64,000 nucleotides of DNA from Elusimicrobia bacterium UBA4817 (lineage in GTDB: Bacteria > Elusimicrobiota > UBA8919). The position numbers and the translations under genes were made by a program. Numbering within the stretch: position 1 is the first letter of the stretch; every line of letters begins with the position of its first letter. Location of the stretch: contig DHFT01000039.1 of the NCBI GenBank assembly GCA_002402375.1, forward strand, positions 1 to 64,000, written 5' to 3'. Of this stretch, positions 17,473 to 27,719 are shown piece after piece. Below the pieces are notes generated by a model. The model had not been told where the DNA came from, searched no databases, and saw only the letters and a program-made list of their open reading frames with translations.

Positions 17473-17847
17473 TTAATGTTGACTATTCACTTCAAAAATA
17501 TTACCCATCTTAAACATTGGCATAAACATAGATATAATTGTTACAAAGAATGTCAATCCTATTATGATAAATAGCGAAACCAATAATAATTTTGTGATTC
17601 TGATGTTTTTCCCTATAACTATATAAATATAAATTGCACTTATTGGCAATAAAATTACAAGCCACATTTTAGATAAAAAAAATATGCTTTTGGTGATTTG
17701 CGATAAATCAACTCCTAAACTATCAAATATTTCTCTAAACGAAGGAACGACACCAATTAAAATATAAGAACAAACTATTATTGCCGCGAGTAAACCCAAT
17801 TTAAGGTCAGTCAATTTAGAAATATTATTTTTAACAAATTTTATCAT
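17473..17847 (-). CDS. Small membrane protein of unknown function
   Basis: 124 residues with three hydrophobic segments (about 17-33, 56-76 and 88-112) separated by short polar loops; the central loop includes FREIFDSLGVDLSQITKSI. There are no recognisable motifs. Base composition looks more AT-rich and less CCG/CGG-rich than the neighbouring housekeeping genes, in keeping with its place next to an inserted-looking ATPase cassette. It stands alone between alaS and the purH-derived repeat at 17876. Coding status is likely but not certain. Confidence 0.55.
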   Translation of the reverse strand: MIKFVKNNISKLTDLKLGLLAAIIVCSYILIGVVPSFREIFDSLGVDLSQITKSIFFLSKMWLVILLPISAIYIYIVIGKNIRITKLLLVSLFIIIGLTFFVTIISMFMPMFKMGNIFEVNSQH

Positions 17848-17875
17848 TTAATTTCCTTATTGCTAAAGCATCAAA

Positions 17876-17926
17876 TCAATGTCTAAAATGACGCATACCC
17901 GTGAATACCATTGAGATTTTATGTTC
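17876..17926 (-). pseudogene. Detached second copy of the purH 3' end
   Basis: Read on the minus strand this 51-nt segment encodes EHKISMVFTGMRHFRH and a TGA stop. The real purH ends EHKISMVFTGMRHLRH at 19148-19198. The two DNA segments share 43 of 51 positions by my count, and nearly all differences are synonymous or in the last codons. The copy has no start codon and is in the same orientation. It lies 30 nt beyond the stop of the DUF4143 ATPase gene, so the ATPase gene is bracketed by two purH 3' ends 1272 bp apart. Confidence 0.85.
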
Positions 17927-17956
17927 GGTATATTTTTCGGAATTGACCGCAGTTAA

Positions 17957-19087
17957 TTATCCGATAATATCAAAATAATTATCCTTAGTTATAACGGTAA
18001 ATTTAGAATTTTTATATGTTTCAACAAAATCTTTCGGCGGTTTTACGCCTTTTGCTTTCCATTTGCATTCAAAACCCCAAAGACATCCAGCCCTTTCTTC
18101 AACAAAATCAACCTCTTTCTGGTCGTAAGTCCTCCAGAAATATTTATTGCAATGAATATTTTTATAATTTAATTTTTTAATTCTTTCCGAAATACAATAA
18201 TTCTCCCATAATTTTCCTATGTCATCCCGCATAGTAATACTATTATAATTTGAAATAATAGCGTTGCGAACACCGTTGTCCCAAAAATAATATCGCGGTG
18301 TTTTTGTATATTCCTTCCTTAAATTCCTGCTGAAACCGTATAATGAAAATAACACATAAGATTTTTCAAGTAATTCAAGATACCTCATCACCGTTTTTTT
18401 ATTTGCATTTAAGTTATTAGCGAGTTCAGAATATGAAATATCGTTACCGATTTGGAATGCTATAAGTCGTAATAAATTAAAAATGAATAAAGAGTTTTTG
18501 AGATTGTCCAATTGCAAAATATCTCTCAATAAATAACCGTCTCTTATTGATTCAAGCAGTTCTTTCTTTTCTTTTAAGGATTTTGCCGTCAATACCTGCG
18601 GATACATTCCATATATCAATCTGTCCTCTAAATTTTCCTTGTTTTTCAGAAAATCCTGATAATTGTTTAATTCTAATTGTGATATGGGATAAAAATAATA
18701 GAACTTACTTCTCTCCACCAGAGGTTCTCCTATTTTGTTTTTTAAGTCAAATGAGGAAGAACCGGAAACAAAAACTGAAATTCCCGGGATATTGTCAACA
18801 ATAAGTTTTAGATTGAGTCCGATGTTGGGTATTTTCTGGGCTTCGTCTATAAAAAGATATTTATAACCGGCTGTAAACTTTTCAAGAATGCTTAACATCT
18901 GACTTGATAATATTTCTAACACATCTAAATTTTCACCATTTACCATTAGAACAGGTTTGTTTTTTAATTTCTCTTTCACCGAATTCATTAGCACGGTCTT
19001 ACCGGTTCTTCTGGCACCGAAGAGTCCGATGACTTTGCCTGCCTTTAGAGACGATAGTATCTGATTTTCAATAAATCTGGGTATCAT
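17957..19087 (-). CDS. AAA_14/DUF4143-family ATPase
   Basis: 376 residues. An N-terminal AAA-type ATPase has Walker A GLFGARRTGKTVLM (about 22-35), Walker B YKYLFIDEAQKIPN (about 77-90) and a sensor-like SVFVSGSSSFDLK. A winged-helix-like middle (ISYSELANNLNANKKTVMRYLELLEKSYVLFSL) and a DUF4143 nuclease-like end with the ENYCISERI, FWRTYDQKEVDFV and CLWGFECKWK residues follow; the Glu-Cys-Lys version resembles a PD-(D/E)XK core. Such genes are common, patchily distributed and typically horizontally moved; function unknown. It has its own promoter with an almost leaderless start and sits between two purH 3' ends. Confidence 0.9.
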   Translation of the reverse strand: MIPRFIENQILSSLKAGKVIGLFGARRTGKTVLMNSVKEKLKNKPVLMVNGENLDVLEILSSQMLSILEKFTAGYKYLFIDEAQKIPNIGLNLKLIVDNIPGISVFVSGSSSFDLKNKIGEPLVERSKFYYFYPISQLELNNYQDFLKNKENLEDRLIYGMYPQVLTAKSLKEKKELLESIRDGYLLRDILQLDNLKNSLFIFNLLRLIAFQIGNDISYSELANNLNANKKTVMRYLELLEKSYVLFSLYGFSRNLRKEYTKTPRYYFWDNGVRNAIISNYNSITMRDDIGKLWENYCISERIKKLNYKNIHCNKYFWRTYDQKEVDFVEERAGCLWGFECKWKAKGVKPPKDFVETYKNSKFTVITKDNYFDIIG

Positions 19088-19096
19088 GGTGTCTGT

Positions 19097-19125
19097 ATTT
19101 TAATAAATATATCTGGTTTTGTCAA
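19097..19125 (-). promoter_or_regulatory. Promoter of the DUF4143 ATPase gene
   Basis: TTGACA (19120-19125), 17-nt spacer, TAAAAT (19097-19102) on the minus strand. The start codon lies only 9 nt past the -10 box, so the transcript would be leaderless or nearly so. Confidence 0.65.
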
Positions 19126-19147
19126 GAGTTTTTTGTTTCCAAAATTT

Positions 19148-20659
19148 TTAATGACGGAGATGGCGCATGCCTGTGAATACCATTGAGATTTTATGCTCGT
19201 TGCAGACGGTTATTGATTCGTTATCTTTTACCGAGCCGCCGGGCTGAATAATTGCTTTTACGCCGATTTTTGCTGCTTCGTTGACGACATCTTTGAACGG
19301 GAAAAATGCGTCGGAGGATAAAACAAGCGGTAGACGGTAGACGGTAGACGGTAGACGGATTAAGTTCATTTTCATTTTTGCGATTTTTAGTGAGTCAATC
19401 CTTGACATTTGGCCGCCGCCGATTCCTACCGTTCGGGTGCCTCTGGCAAGGACGATTGCATTTGATTTTACATATTTTGCGACGGTAAAAGCAAATTTTA
19501 ACGATTCCAATTCTTCTTTTGCCGGTTTTGTCTTTGTAACAATTTTTAACTTGTCAAAAATTTTGCTGTCCTTTTCCTGAACAAGAAAGCCGTCGGAAAT
19601 ACTGCGGAACTCAAGCGATTGAGCAAGTGAGCGATTAAGCGAGTGAGTTAAAACTCTTAAATTTTGTTTTTGCGAAAATATTTTCAGCGCATCTTTTGAA
19701 TAATTCGGCGCAATAACACACTCGGTAAAAATTTTTATTACGTCTCTTGCGGTTCTGCCATCCACGATTTTATTAAACGCTACAATTCCGCCGAATGCCG
19801 AAACGGGGTCGCAGGCAAGAGCATTTTTGTAAGCATCAAAAATAGTTTTAGCGGTTGCAACTCCACAAGGATTATTATGCTTTACAATCACACAAGCAGG
19901 TTTTTCAAATTCGCAAACCAGATTAAAAGCAGAATCCATATCAAGATAATTGTTATAAGAAAGTTCTTTCCCTTGCAGTTGTTTTACACTTCCGACTTCC
20001 GACTTCCCACTTCCGATATGGTAAACTGCCGCTTTCTGATGAGGATTTTCACCGTACCGCAAGTCGGAAAATTTTTTAAGTCCAACTGTTATTTTTTCTG
20101 GAAACTGCTCGTCGGTAAAATAATTTGAAATAATAGAATCATAATAAGCGGTATGGCTGAATGCCTTTGCCGCAAGTTTTTTTCTGAATGAAAAATCTAT
20201 CTTTGAACTTTTAATATTATCTATGATGTTAGAATAATCTTTCGTGTCGCAGACCGCCAGAACATTCTCAAAATTTTTTGCGGCCGCGCGGAGCATCGCC
20301 ACTCCGCCGATATCTATATTTTCAACTGAAGGTTTTTCTTCAAACGGATAAAGATTTATAACGACGATATCAATCGCGTTAATTTTGTGTTTTTTCAACT
20401 CGTCAATATGTTGTTTTGTCTTTTTTGCCAGTATTCCCGCGTGGATTTTCGGATGCAGTGTCTTTACCCGCCCGTCAAGGATTTCCGGAAAGCCAGTAAT
20501 TTTTTCAACCGAAACGACGGAAATTCCCACTTTTTTAAGAAACGTTACTGTCCCGCCGGTTGATATAATTTTGACATCCAATTTTTTAAGTTCTTTTGCA
20601 AATTCAACAATTCCGGTTTTGTCCGATACGCTGATTAATGCTGTTTTAATAGTTTTCAT
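19148..20659 (-). CDS. purH: Bifunctional AICAR formyltransferase / IMP cyclohydrolase
   Basis: 503 residues; catalyses the last two steps of IMP synthesis. The N-terminal cyclohydrolase (MGS-like fold) has ALISVSDKTGIVEFA, IISTGGT and DGRVKTLHPKIHAGIL; the transformylase has LRYGENPHQKAAVY, LSYNNYLDMDSA, VKHNNPCGVA, GGIVAFN, and GIGGGQMSRIDS, SSDAFFPF and IIQPGGSVKDNESI. Three non-family insertions (about residues 213-223, near 340-350 and near 441-453) are encoded by 7-8-nt tandem repeats. It overlaps recX by 14 nt. The last 51 nt are duplicated beyond the next gene. Confidence 0.97.
   Translation of the reverse strand: MKTIKTALISVSDKTGIVEFAKELKKLDVKIISTGGTVTFLKKVGISVVSVEKITGFPEILDGRVKTLHPKIHAGILAKKTKQHIDELKKHKINAIDIVVINLYPFEEKPSVENIDIGGVAMLRAAAKNFENVLAVCDTKDYSNIIDNIKSSKIDFSFRKKLAAKAFSHTAYYDSIISNYFTDEQFPEKITVGLKKFSDLRYGENPHQKAAVYHIGSGKSEVGSVKQLQGKELSYNNYLDMDSAFNLVCEFEKPACVIVKHNNPCGVATAKTIFDAYKNALACDPVSAFGGIVAFNKIVDGRTARDVIKIFTECVIAPNYSKDALKIFSQKQNLRVLTHSLNRSLAQSLEFRSISDGFLVQEKDSKIFDKLKIVTKTKPAKEELESLKFAFTVAKYVKSNAIVLARGTRTVGIGGGQMSRIDSLKIAKMKMNLIRLPSTVYRLPLVLSSDAFFPFKDVVNEAAKIGVKAIIQPGGSVKDNESITVCNEHKISMVFTGMRHLRH
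19328..19360. repeat. 7-nt tandem repeat inside purH (unit TAGACGG)
   Basis: GCGGTAGACGGTAGACGG continues with two more TAGACGG units, giving four 7-mers. It encodes RLPSTVYRLP in PurH just before the conserved SSDAFFPF motif, where other PurH proteins have a short loop. Confidence 0.88.
19610..19653. repeat. 8-nt imperfect tandem repeat inside purH (unit GAGCGATT-like)
   Basis: CAAGCGATTGAGCAAGTGAG followed by CGATTAAGCGAGTGAG is built from 8-nt units. It encodes THSLNRSLAQSLE in PurH, between two conserved blocks, an extra loop relative to the family. Confidence 0.75.
19988..20018. repeat. 7-8-nt imperfect tandem repeat inside purH (unit CTTCCGA)
   Basis: CACTTCCGACTTCCGACTTC followed by CCACTTCCGATATGG encodes GSGKSEVGSV just before the conserved LQGKELSYNNYLDM of PurH. 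It is related to the GTCGGAA repeat in ligA and to the GGACTTC repeat in alaS. Confidence 0.8.
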
Positions 20660-21137
20660 CGGTGTCCTGTCCCGCGCCTTTTATAAATTTTGCTATGACA
20701 CTTTCAATCGTGTCGTAAGAAAATCCCCTGCCGGCAAGAAACTGAAAAATTTTACTCTTTGCTTTTAACGGTTCAAGTTTTTTATATCTCGCAAGTTTAT
20801 TTTTTATTGTGTCAAAGGCCAGTTCCGTCTCGTCAATTTCCAGAGAGCTTAAAATTCCGGATGCCGTTTCGCGCGGTATTCCTTTTCTGTTTAATTCCCG
20901 CATAATAAAATTTTTGCTTTTATTGTGACGCAGGCGGTATTCCATCCATTCTTTCGCAAATTTTTCGTCGTCAATCAATTTTAATTTTTTCAATTTTTCT
21001 ATTACGGTATCAACAACGGTGCTATCATAATTTTTTCCGATTTTATCCCGTATCTCTTTTTCGGAATGGTTTCTCCTGGCAAAAAGCCAGAACGCATATT
21101 TTTGTGCCTTGTGATAATTCGTGGATTTTTCTTTCAT
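20646..21137 (-). CDS. recX: RecX-family RecA modulator
   Basis: 163 residues. RecX proteins cap RecA filaments and restrain recombination. The three-helix-repeat architecture is visible: KAQKYAFWLFARRNHSEKEIRDKIG, then VIEKLKKLKLIDDEKFAKEWMEYRLRHNKSKNFIMRELNRKGI, then IKNKLARYKKLEPLKAKSKIFQFLAGRGFSYDTIESVI. Length is typical. recA is not in the window. It overlaps the DUF362 gene by 4 nt and purH by 14 nt, so it is one link of the ligA-to-purH run. Confidence 0.9.
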   Translation of the reverse strand: MKEKSTNYHKAQKYAFWLFARRNHSEKEIRDKIGKNYDSTVVDTVIEKLKKLKLIDDEKFAKEWMEYRLRHNKSKNFIMRELNRKGIPRETASGILSSLEIDETELAFDTIKNKLARYKKLEPLKAKSKIFQFLAGRGFSYDTIESVIAKFIKGAGQDTDENY

Positions 21138-22168
21138 ATTTCAATGATACTATATTTTTTTTCTCCGAGTCCGAGTTTTACTGCGTAATCAAGTTGCACC
21201 GAGTAATCAATATCCGGAAATATGTGCTTGAAAAAATCGCTGCCGAATTTTTTGTTAACCAGTTTAAAAGATGCCGTATCAATCGCTACTGGGTCGCAAG
21301 ATGCCAAAATTCCTATATCGGGAATTTGCGGACTCTCTTTTGTCTCGTAGCAATCGCAGAATTTTGTTATGTAGTTCAGAAAATTTATGTAAATCGCTTT
21401 TTTATTTTTTAAGCACCCTGCGGCATATTCCGCCATTTTTTCCTGTAAGTTTTTCACGGATTCATCCCATGGAATTTTTATCGCATATTGCTCACAGGAC
21501 AAAATACATTCGCCGCACCCGATACAGGCAGTTTTATTTATTATAATTTTTTTATTCACAAGTTTCAAGGCATTTGACGGACACCACTTAATACAATTGC
21601 CGCATCCGATACACTTTTCAGGTTTAATTTCAGGTTTTACGGAATTATGCATTTCGTATTTTCCGGCCCGTGCCCCGCAACCCATTCCGATATTTTTGAT
21701 TGCCCCGCCGAACCCGGAAATCTCATGTCCCTTGAAGTGGGTTAAAAAAATAAATTTATCCGTATAATAAATATCCCGCGCGATTTTTACGGATTTAAAA
21801 TGTTTTAGATTTACATCAACATCTATGTAAGAATTTCCCCGCAGCCCGTCGGCAATTATTATCGGGCATCCGCAAATACCGAAACCGTGTTCAATCGCAA
21901 TATTAAGATGGTCAACGGCATTTGCCCGGCTTCCCCTGTAGATTGTATTTGCGTCGGTTAAAAACGGTTTTCCGCCGCGCGATTTTACAATTTCAACAAT
22001 CGGTTTTACATATTCGGGTTTGATGTAACCCTTGTTTCCTTTTTCTCCGAAATGAATTTTAATTGCTACGAAATCATTTTTAGAAACGAGCGAATTTATT
22101 CCCGATTTTTCCGCTATTTTTTTTACCGTTTCTGCCGAAAACGTCTTTGTGAAATATACATTACTCAT
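21134..22168 (-). CDS. DUF362 protein with 4Fe-4S ferredoxin domain
   Basis: 344 residues. The DUF362 part (about 1-180 and 255-344) includes IKIHFGEKGNKGYIKPEYVKP, FLTDANTIYRGSRANAVDHL, THFKGHEISGFGGAIKNIGMGCGARAGK and CDPVAIDTASFKLVN. Between the two parts lies a bacterial 2x[4Fe-4S] ferredoxin module, with KCIGCGNCIKWCP and ACIGCGECILSCE. The role of DUF362 proteins is not established; an electron-transfer or Fe-S-linked role is plausible. The start codon overlaps the end of the ArfB-like gene by 8 nt. Confidence 0.9.
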   Translation of the reverse strand: MSNVYFTKTFSAETVKKIAEKSGINSLVSKNDFVAIKIHFGEKGNKGYIKPEYVKPIVEIVKSRGGKPFLTDANTIYRGSRANAVDHLNIAIEHGFGICGCPIIIADGLRGNSYIDVDVNLKHFKSVKIARDIYYTDKFIFLTHFKGHEISGFGGAIKNIGMGCGARAGKYEMHNSVKPEIKPEKCIGCGNCIKWCPSNALKLVNKKIIINKTACIGCGECILSCEQYAIKIPWDESVKNLQEKMAEYAAGCLKNKKAIYINFLNYITKFCDCYETKESPQIPDIGILASCDPVAIDTASFKLVNKKFGSDFFKHIFPDIDYSVQLDYAVKLGLGEKKYSIIEI

Positions 22169-22577
22169 AAAATCCCGTCTTTTTGCGGTTTTCCTTTTTT
22201 AGTGATTGCAGATGTTTGTTTTTTAGAATTTTTTCCTTTGCCCGTTTGGACCGTTTTCTTTTTTGCCGTCTTATCTTTTCTATTCTCTGTTGTTCCTTGC
22301 TTTTTATCCCAAGCAGCATCCGTTCAATTTTATCCGTCAGTATGCGTCTTGCAATAAAACGGTTCAATAACTGCGACCGTTCCCGCTGGCATTTTATTTC
22401 AATTCCGGTCGGAGTATGTTTCAGATAAACGCAAGTTGACACTTTGTTAAGATTTTGTCCGCCCTTGCCGCTTGACCGCAAAAATTTTTCTTCAATATCT
22501 TTTTCGTATATGCCCAGTTTAAGCATTTTCTCTTCAAGCGATTTTTGTTTTTGCGAATTTATTCCGAGGTTAATCAT
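22161..22577 (-). CDS. Peptide-chain release-factor-like protein (ArfB/ICT1 type)
   Basis: 138 residues from an ATG at 22577 that overlaps the thioesterase stop by 4 nt (ATGA). It carries the peptidyl-tRNA hydrolysis motif RSSGKGGQNLNKVSTCVYLKH and the following TGIEIKCQRERSQLLNRFIARRIL, but no codon-recognition domains. The C-terminal 50 residues are very basic (RRQKRKRSKRAKEK...), as in ArfB, where the tail enters the empty mRNA channel of stalled ribosomes. A role in ribosome rescue is therefore likely. A longer frame starting at 22640 would overlap the thioesterase heavily and is not needed. Confidence 0.88.
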   Translation of the reverse strand: MINLGINSQKQKSLEEKMLKLGIYEKDIEEKFLRSSGKGGQNLNKVSTCVYLKHTPTGIEIKCQRERSQLLNRFIARRILTDKIERMLLGIKSKEQQRIEKIRRQKRKRSKRAKEKILKNKHLQSLKKENRKKTGFYE

Positions 22578-22946
22578 AATTTTAATTTTCCGATAATGTC
22601 GTCGGCAATTCTCTGCGGTTTTAAGTTTGAATTGACGCATACAAGCGTGGTTTTTCCGGTGACGAGCATTCGTTTTGTCTCTTTTTCTTCAATTCTGTAT
22701 GAGAGTTCCAGACGGGTGCCGGCAGCAGATTCAAGTTGTGTTTGAATAATAATTGTTTCGCCGTATCTTGCGGGTGATTTATAATCTAATTCGGCGTGTG
22801 CAACAACAAACAGAATTCCCTGTTCGGCGAGTTGTTTAACGCTTATGTCTTTTTCCAAAAACCACTCGGTTCTTGCCCTCTCAAAATATGTTAGGTAATT
22901 GGCATAATAAACTAGGCCGCCGCAATCGGTGTCCTGATAATAAATT

Positions 22947-22957
<11 letters not shown>
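22574..22957 (-). CDS. ybgC: YbgC-type acyl-CoA thioesterase
   Basis: 127 residues of the hot-dog-fold 4HBT family. The sequence IYYQDTDCGGLVYYANYLTYFERARTEWF contains the catalytic Asp of the 4HBT/YbgC group (YxxTDxxGxVYxANY). It hydrolyses short- or medium-chain acyl-CoA thioesters; in Proteobacteria ybgC is linked to tol-pal, but no tol-pal gene is present here, so only the general activity is supported. It overlaps mazG by 11 nt. Confidence 0.92.
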
Positions 22958-25447
<2,490 letters not shown>

Positions 25448-25858
25448 TTATTTGATTTTTCGTTTTGCTTTTATTTTATCCAGAATACCGTTAACAAATT
25501 TTCCGGATTCATCCGTGGAAAAATCTTTTGCAAGTTCTATTGCTTCGTTTATTACTGCCTTCGGGGGTGTAGAAAGAGCATAGAGCAGTTCGTAAGAAGC
25601 AAGTCGCAAAATTGCCCTATCAACGGCGGCCATTCTATCAATATCCCAATTTTCCGCCGTCTGTTTTAGCAGTTCGTTTATTTCATCAAGATTTGCAATC
25701 GTTCCGTCAATAAGTTCCTGCGCGAATGCAACAATGTCCTTATCATAATTTTTTGTCTGCCAGAACGCTTTTTCTGCTTCTGCTTTGGTCAATTTACAGA
25801 CATCCACAGCGTAGAGTATTTGCATTGCGCATTCTCGCGATATTCTTCTTGAACCCAT
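25448..25858 (-). CDS. nusB: Transcription antitermination factor NusB
   Basis: 136 residues, the usual size. NusB binds boxA RNA with S10 (NusE) and supports rRNA antitermination. Signatures: [19 protein letters not shown] at the N-terminus and [46 protein letters not shown] at the C-terminus. nusB directly after ribH is a common bacterial order. Confidence 0.95.
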   Translation of the reverse strand: MGSRRISRECAMQILYAVDVCKLTKAEAEKAFWQTKNYDKDIVAFAQELIDGTIANLDEINELLKQTAENWDIDRMAAVDRAILRLASYELLYALSTPPKAVINEAIELAKDFSTDESGKFVNGILDKIKAKRKIK

Positions 25859-25892
25859 TTTTTTGCTCCATCAATTCATTCCCCGACGATAT

Positions 25893-25947
25893 AAGAGACC
25901 CTTCACTTCGTTCAGGGTGACACTGTTGAGAAAGTTCAACAGTGTCA
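25893..25947. repeat. Double palindrome overlapping the ribH stop codon
   Basis: Two adjacent inverted repeats: ACCCT...AGGGT around CTTCACTTCGTTCAGGGTG, and an 11-bp perfect stem GACACTGTTGA/TCAACAGTGTC with a 6-nt loop. The TGA stop codon of ribH (25945-25947) is part of the second stem. This type of intergenic palindrome is common in environmental genomes. It could end or attenuate transcription between ribH and nusB, although there is no T run. Confidence 0.7.
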
Positions 25948-26412
25948 TTTTATTACAGTATTCAGATTTGCCATCTCTATTGCCGTCATTGCTGCCTCGG
26001 CGCCTTTGTTGCCGGATTTTGTCCCTGCCCGTTCAATTGCCTGCTCAAGATTATCCGTCGTAATAACTCCGAAAACCGCCGGCACGCCGGTTTTAAGTCC
26101 GGTTGATGCAATCCCTTTTGTTACCTCCGCTGCGATATAATCAAAATGCGGCGTGTCGCCTTTTATGACCGCGCCCAGACAAATCACAGCGTCATATTTT
26201 TTTGACGATGCGAGTTTGTTTGCCGCAAACGGAATTTCAAAAGAGCCCGGCACCCAAACGATGTCCAGATTTTTTTCGTCGGCATCGTGCCGTTTAAGCG
26301 CATCCAAACATCCGTCTAAAAGTTTGGAAGTGATGAATTCGTTGAACCTTGAAATCACAATTCCAAATTTCAATCCCTTTGCCACTAGTTTCCCTTCAAA
26401 AACCTTTCCCAT
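25945..26412 (-). CDS. ribH: 6,7-dimethyl-8-ribityllumazine synthase
   Basis: 155 residues, typical length; the penultimate step of riboflavin synthesis. Motifs: [67 protein letters not shown] (catalytic His in DTPHFDY), [33 protein letters not shown]. Last of the rib genes in the FMN-riboswitch operon, followed by nusB. Its stop codon is embedded in a palindrome. Confidence 0.97.
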   Translation of the reverse strand: MGKVFEGKLVAKGLKFGIVISRFNEFITSKLLDGCLDALKRHDADEKNLDIVWVPGSFEIPFAANKLASSKKYDAVICLGAVIKGDTPHFDYIAAEVTKGIASTGLKTGVPAVFGVITTDNLEQAIERAGTKSGNKGAEAAMTAIEMANLNTVIK

Positions 26413-26516
26413 AACACCCCCATTTAACGGCTAACGGCGTGAGAAAGTGAAAAAGAGAGAAAGTAAGAAAGTTAAAACCTTTTTACCTTTTCACGCCTTT
26501 TGCCTTTTCTATTCTT
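26413..26516. repeat. Intergenic 7-8-nt purine-rich tandem repeat
   Basis: The ribBA-ribH spacer contains GCGTGAGAAAGTGAAAAAGAG followed by AGAAAGTAAGAAAGTTAAAAC, degenerate 7-8-nt units of the GAAAGT(R)A type, then an inverse CTTTTTACCTTTTCACGCC TTTTGCC stretch. The arms are partly complementary. It is the same repeat style that codes signal peptides elsewhere in the window (for example at 3095-3135). Confidence 0.65.
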
Positions 26517-27719
26517 TTATAGCAAATGTCCGCATTTTTCCTTTTTAGTTTTCAGGTATCTTTCTGCAAATTTTGATTTAGGTTTTATTTTTATAGGGAG
26601 CCGGTTTACAACTTTTAGTCCGTAGCCCTCAAGTCCGATAATCTTTTTCGGGTTGTTGGTTAAAAGTTTTATGGTTGAAAGCCCTAAATCTACAAGTATC
26701 TGCGCACCTATTCCGTAATCCCGTAAATCAGGTTTGAAACCCAGTTGTATATTTGCTTCCACGGTGTCATAACCCCTGTCTTGTAATTCATATGCTTTTA
26801 TTTTATTCAGTAATCCGATACCTCTTCCCTCCTGATGCATATATAATAAAACGCCGGTTCCTTGTTTTTGGATGATCTGCATTGATTTTTCCAACTGTTC
26901 GCCGCAATCGCACCGCAGCGAATGAAAAGCGTCGCCGGTTAAACAGGATGAATGCACTCTGACAATAACATTTTTTTTATTTTTGATATCTCCTTTTACC
27001 ATCGCCAGATGATTTTCTTTTTTTAATTTATCCTGATATAAGTGAAGTATGAAATTGCCGTATCTCGTAGGAAAGTTTGGAATCGTTACTATTTTTTCAA
27101 CAAGTTTTTCCGTCTGCCGTCTGTATTCAATAATCTGTGCTATTGTAATTATTTTTAATTTATGTTTTTTTGAGAATTTTAGAAGTTGCGTCATTCTTGC
27201 CATAGTCCCGTCTTCGTTCATTATTTCGCAAATTACGCTTGACGGATAAAGCCCTGAAATTTTTGCCATATCCACGCCGGATTCCGTATGTCCCGCTCTG
27301 ACCAGCACTCCGCCTTCTTTATAACGCAGCGGAAAAATATGCCCCGGTTTTATTAAGTCGTCCGGTTTCGTTTTAGGATTAATAATTGTTTTAACCGTCT
27401 GCGCCCTGTCGTGTGCCGAAATGCCGGTGGTTATTCCTTTTTTTGAGTCAACCGAGACGGTGAATGCGGCTTCCTTTACTTCAAGTCCGCTTGTTACCAT
27501 CGGATGAAGTTCCAACTCGTCAAGTCGTTTTCCTTCCATAGCAATGCATATTAAACCCCGTCCTTCCTTCGCCATAAAATTTATTTTTTCAGGAGTGATT
27601 TTTTCGGAAGCATAAACTATATCGCCTTCATTTTCCCTTGCCGGGTCGTCAACGATTATAACTGCTTTGCCTTTTTTGAAATCTTTTATCGCTTCTTTAA
27701 TATCAGAAAATTCAATCAT
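26517..27719 (-). CDS. ribBA: Bifunctional DHBP synthase / GTP cyclohydrolase II
   Basis: 400 residues. The N-terminal RibB half (about 1-200) has VIIVDDPARENEGDIVYA, GLICIAMEG, GISAHDRAQTV, PGHIFPLRYKEGGVLVRAGHTES and the closing CEIMNEDGTMAR. The C-terminal RibA half has VRVHSSCLTGDAFHSLRCDCGEQL (zinc cysteines), HQEGRGIGLLNKIKAYELQD and TNNPKKIIGLEGYGLKV. It makes both riboflavin precursors from ribulose-5-phosphate and GTP. It overlaps ribE by 8 nt. Confidence 0.97.
   Translation of the reverse strand: MIEFSDIKEAIKDFKKGKAVIIVDDPARENEGDIVYASEKITPEKINFMAKEGRGLICIAMEGKRLDELELHPMVTSGLEVKEAAFTVSVDSKKGITTGISAHDRAQTVKTIINPKTKPDDLIKPGHIFPLRYKEGGVLVRAGHTESGVDMAKISGLYPSSVICEIMNEDGTMARMTQLLKFSKKHKLKIITIAQIIEYRRQTEKLVEKIVTIPNFPTRYGNFILHLYQDKLKKENHLAMVKGDIKNKKNVIVRVHSSCLTGDAFHSLRCDCGEQLEKSMQIIQKQGTGVLLYMHQEGRGIGLLNKIKAYELQDRGYDTVEANIQLGFKPDLRDYGIGAQILVDLGLSTIKLLTNNPKKIIGLEGYGLKVVNRLPIKIKPKSKFAERYLKTKKEKCGHLL

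Noticed and set aside
17957..19087. DUF4143 ATPase as a toxin-antitoxin or restriction component
   Set aside because: No partner gene (methylase, antitoxin) accompanies it; the family is widespread and of unknown function, so no such role is claimed.
22578..22640. Longer N-terminus for the ArfB-like protein
   Set aside because: It overlaps the end of the thioesterase gene by 63 nt; the ATG at 22577 makes a neat 4-nt stop/start overlap and gives a standard-length protein.
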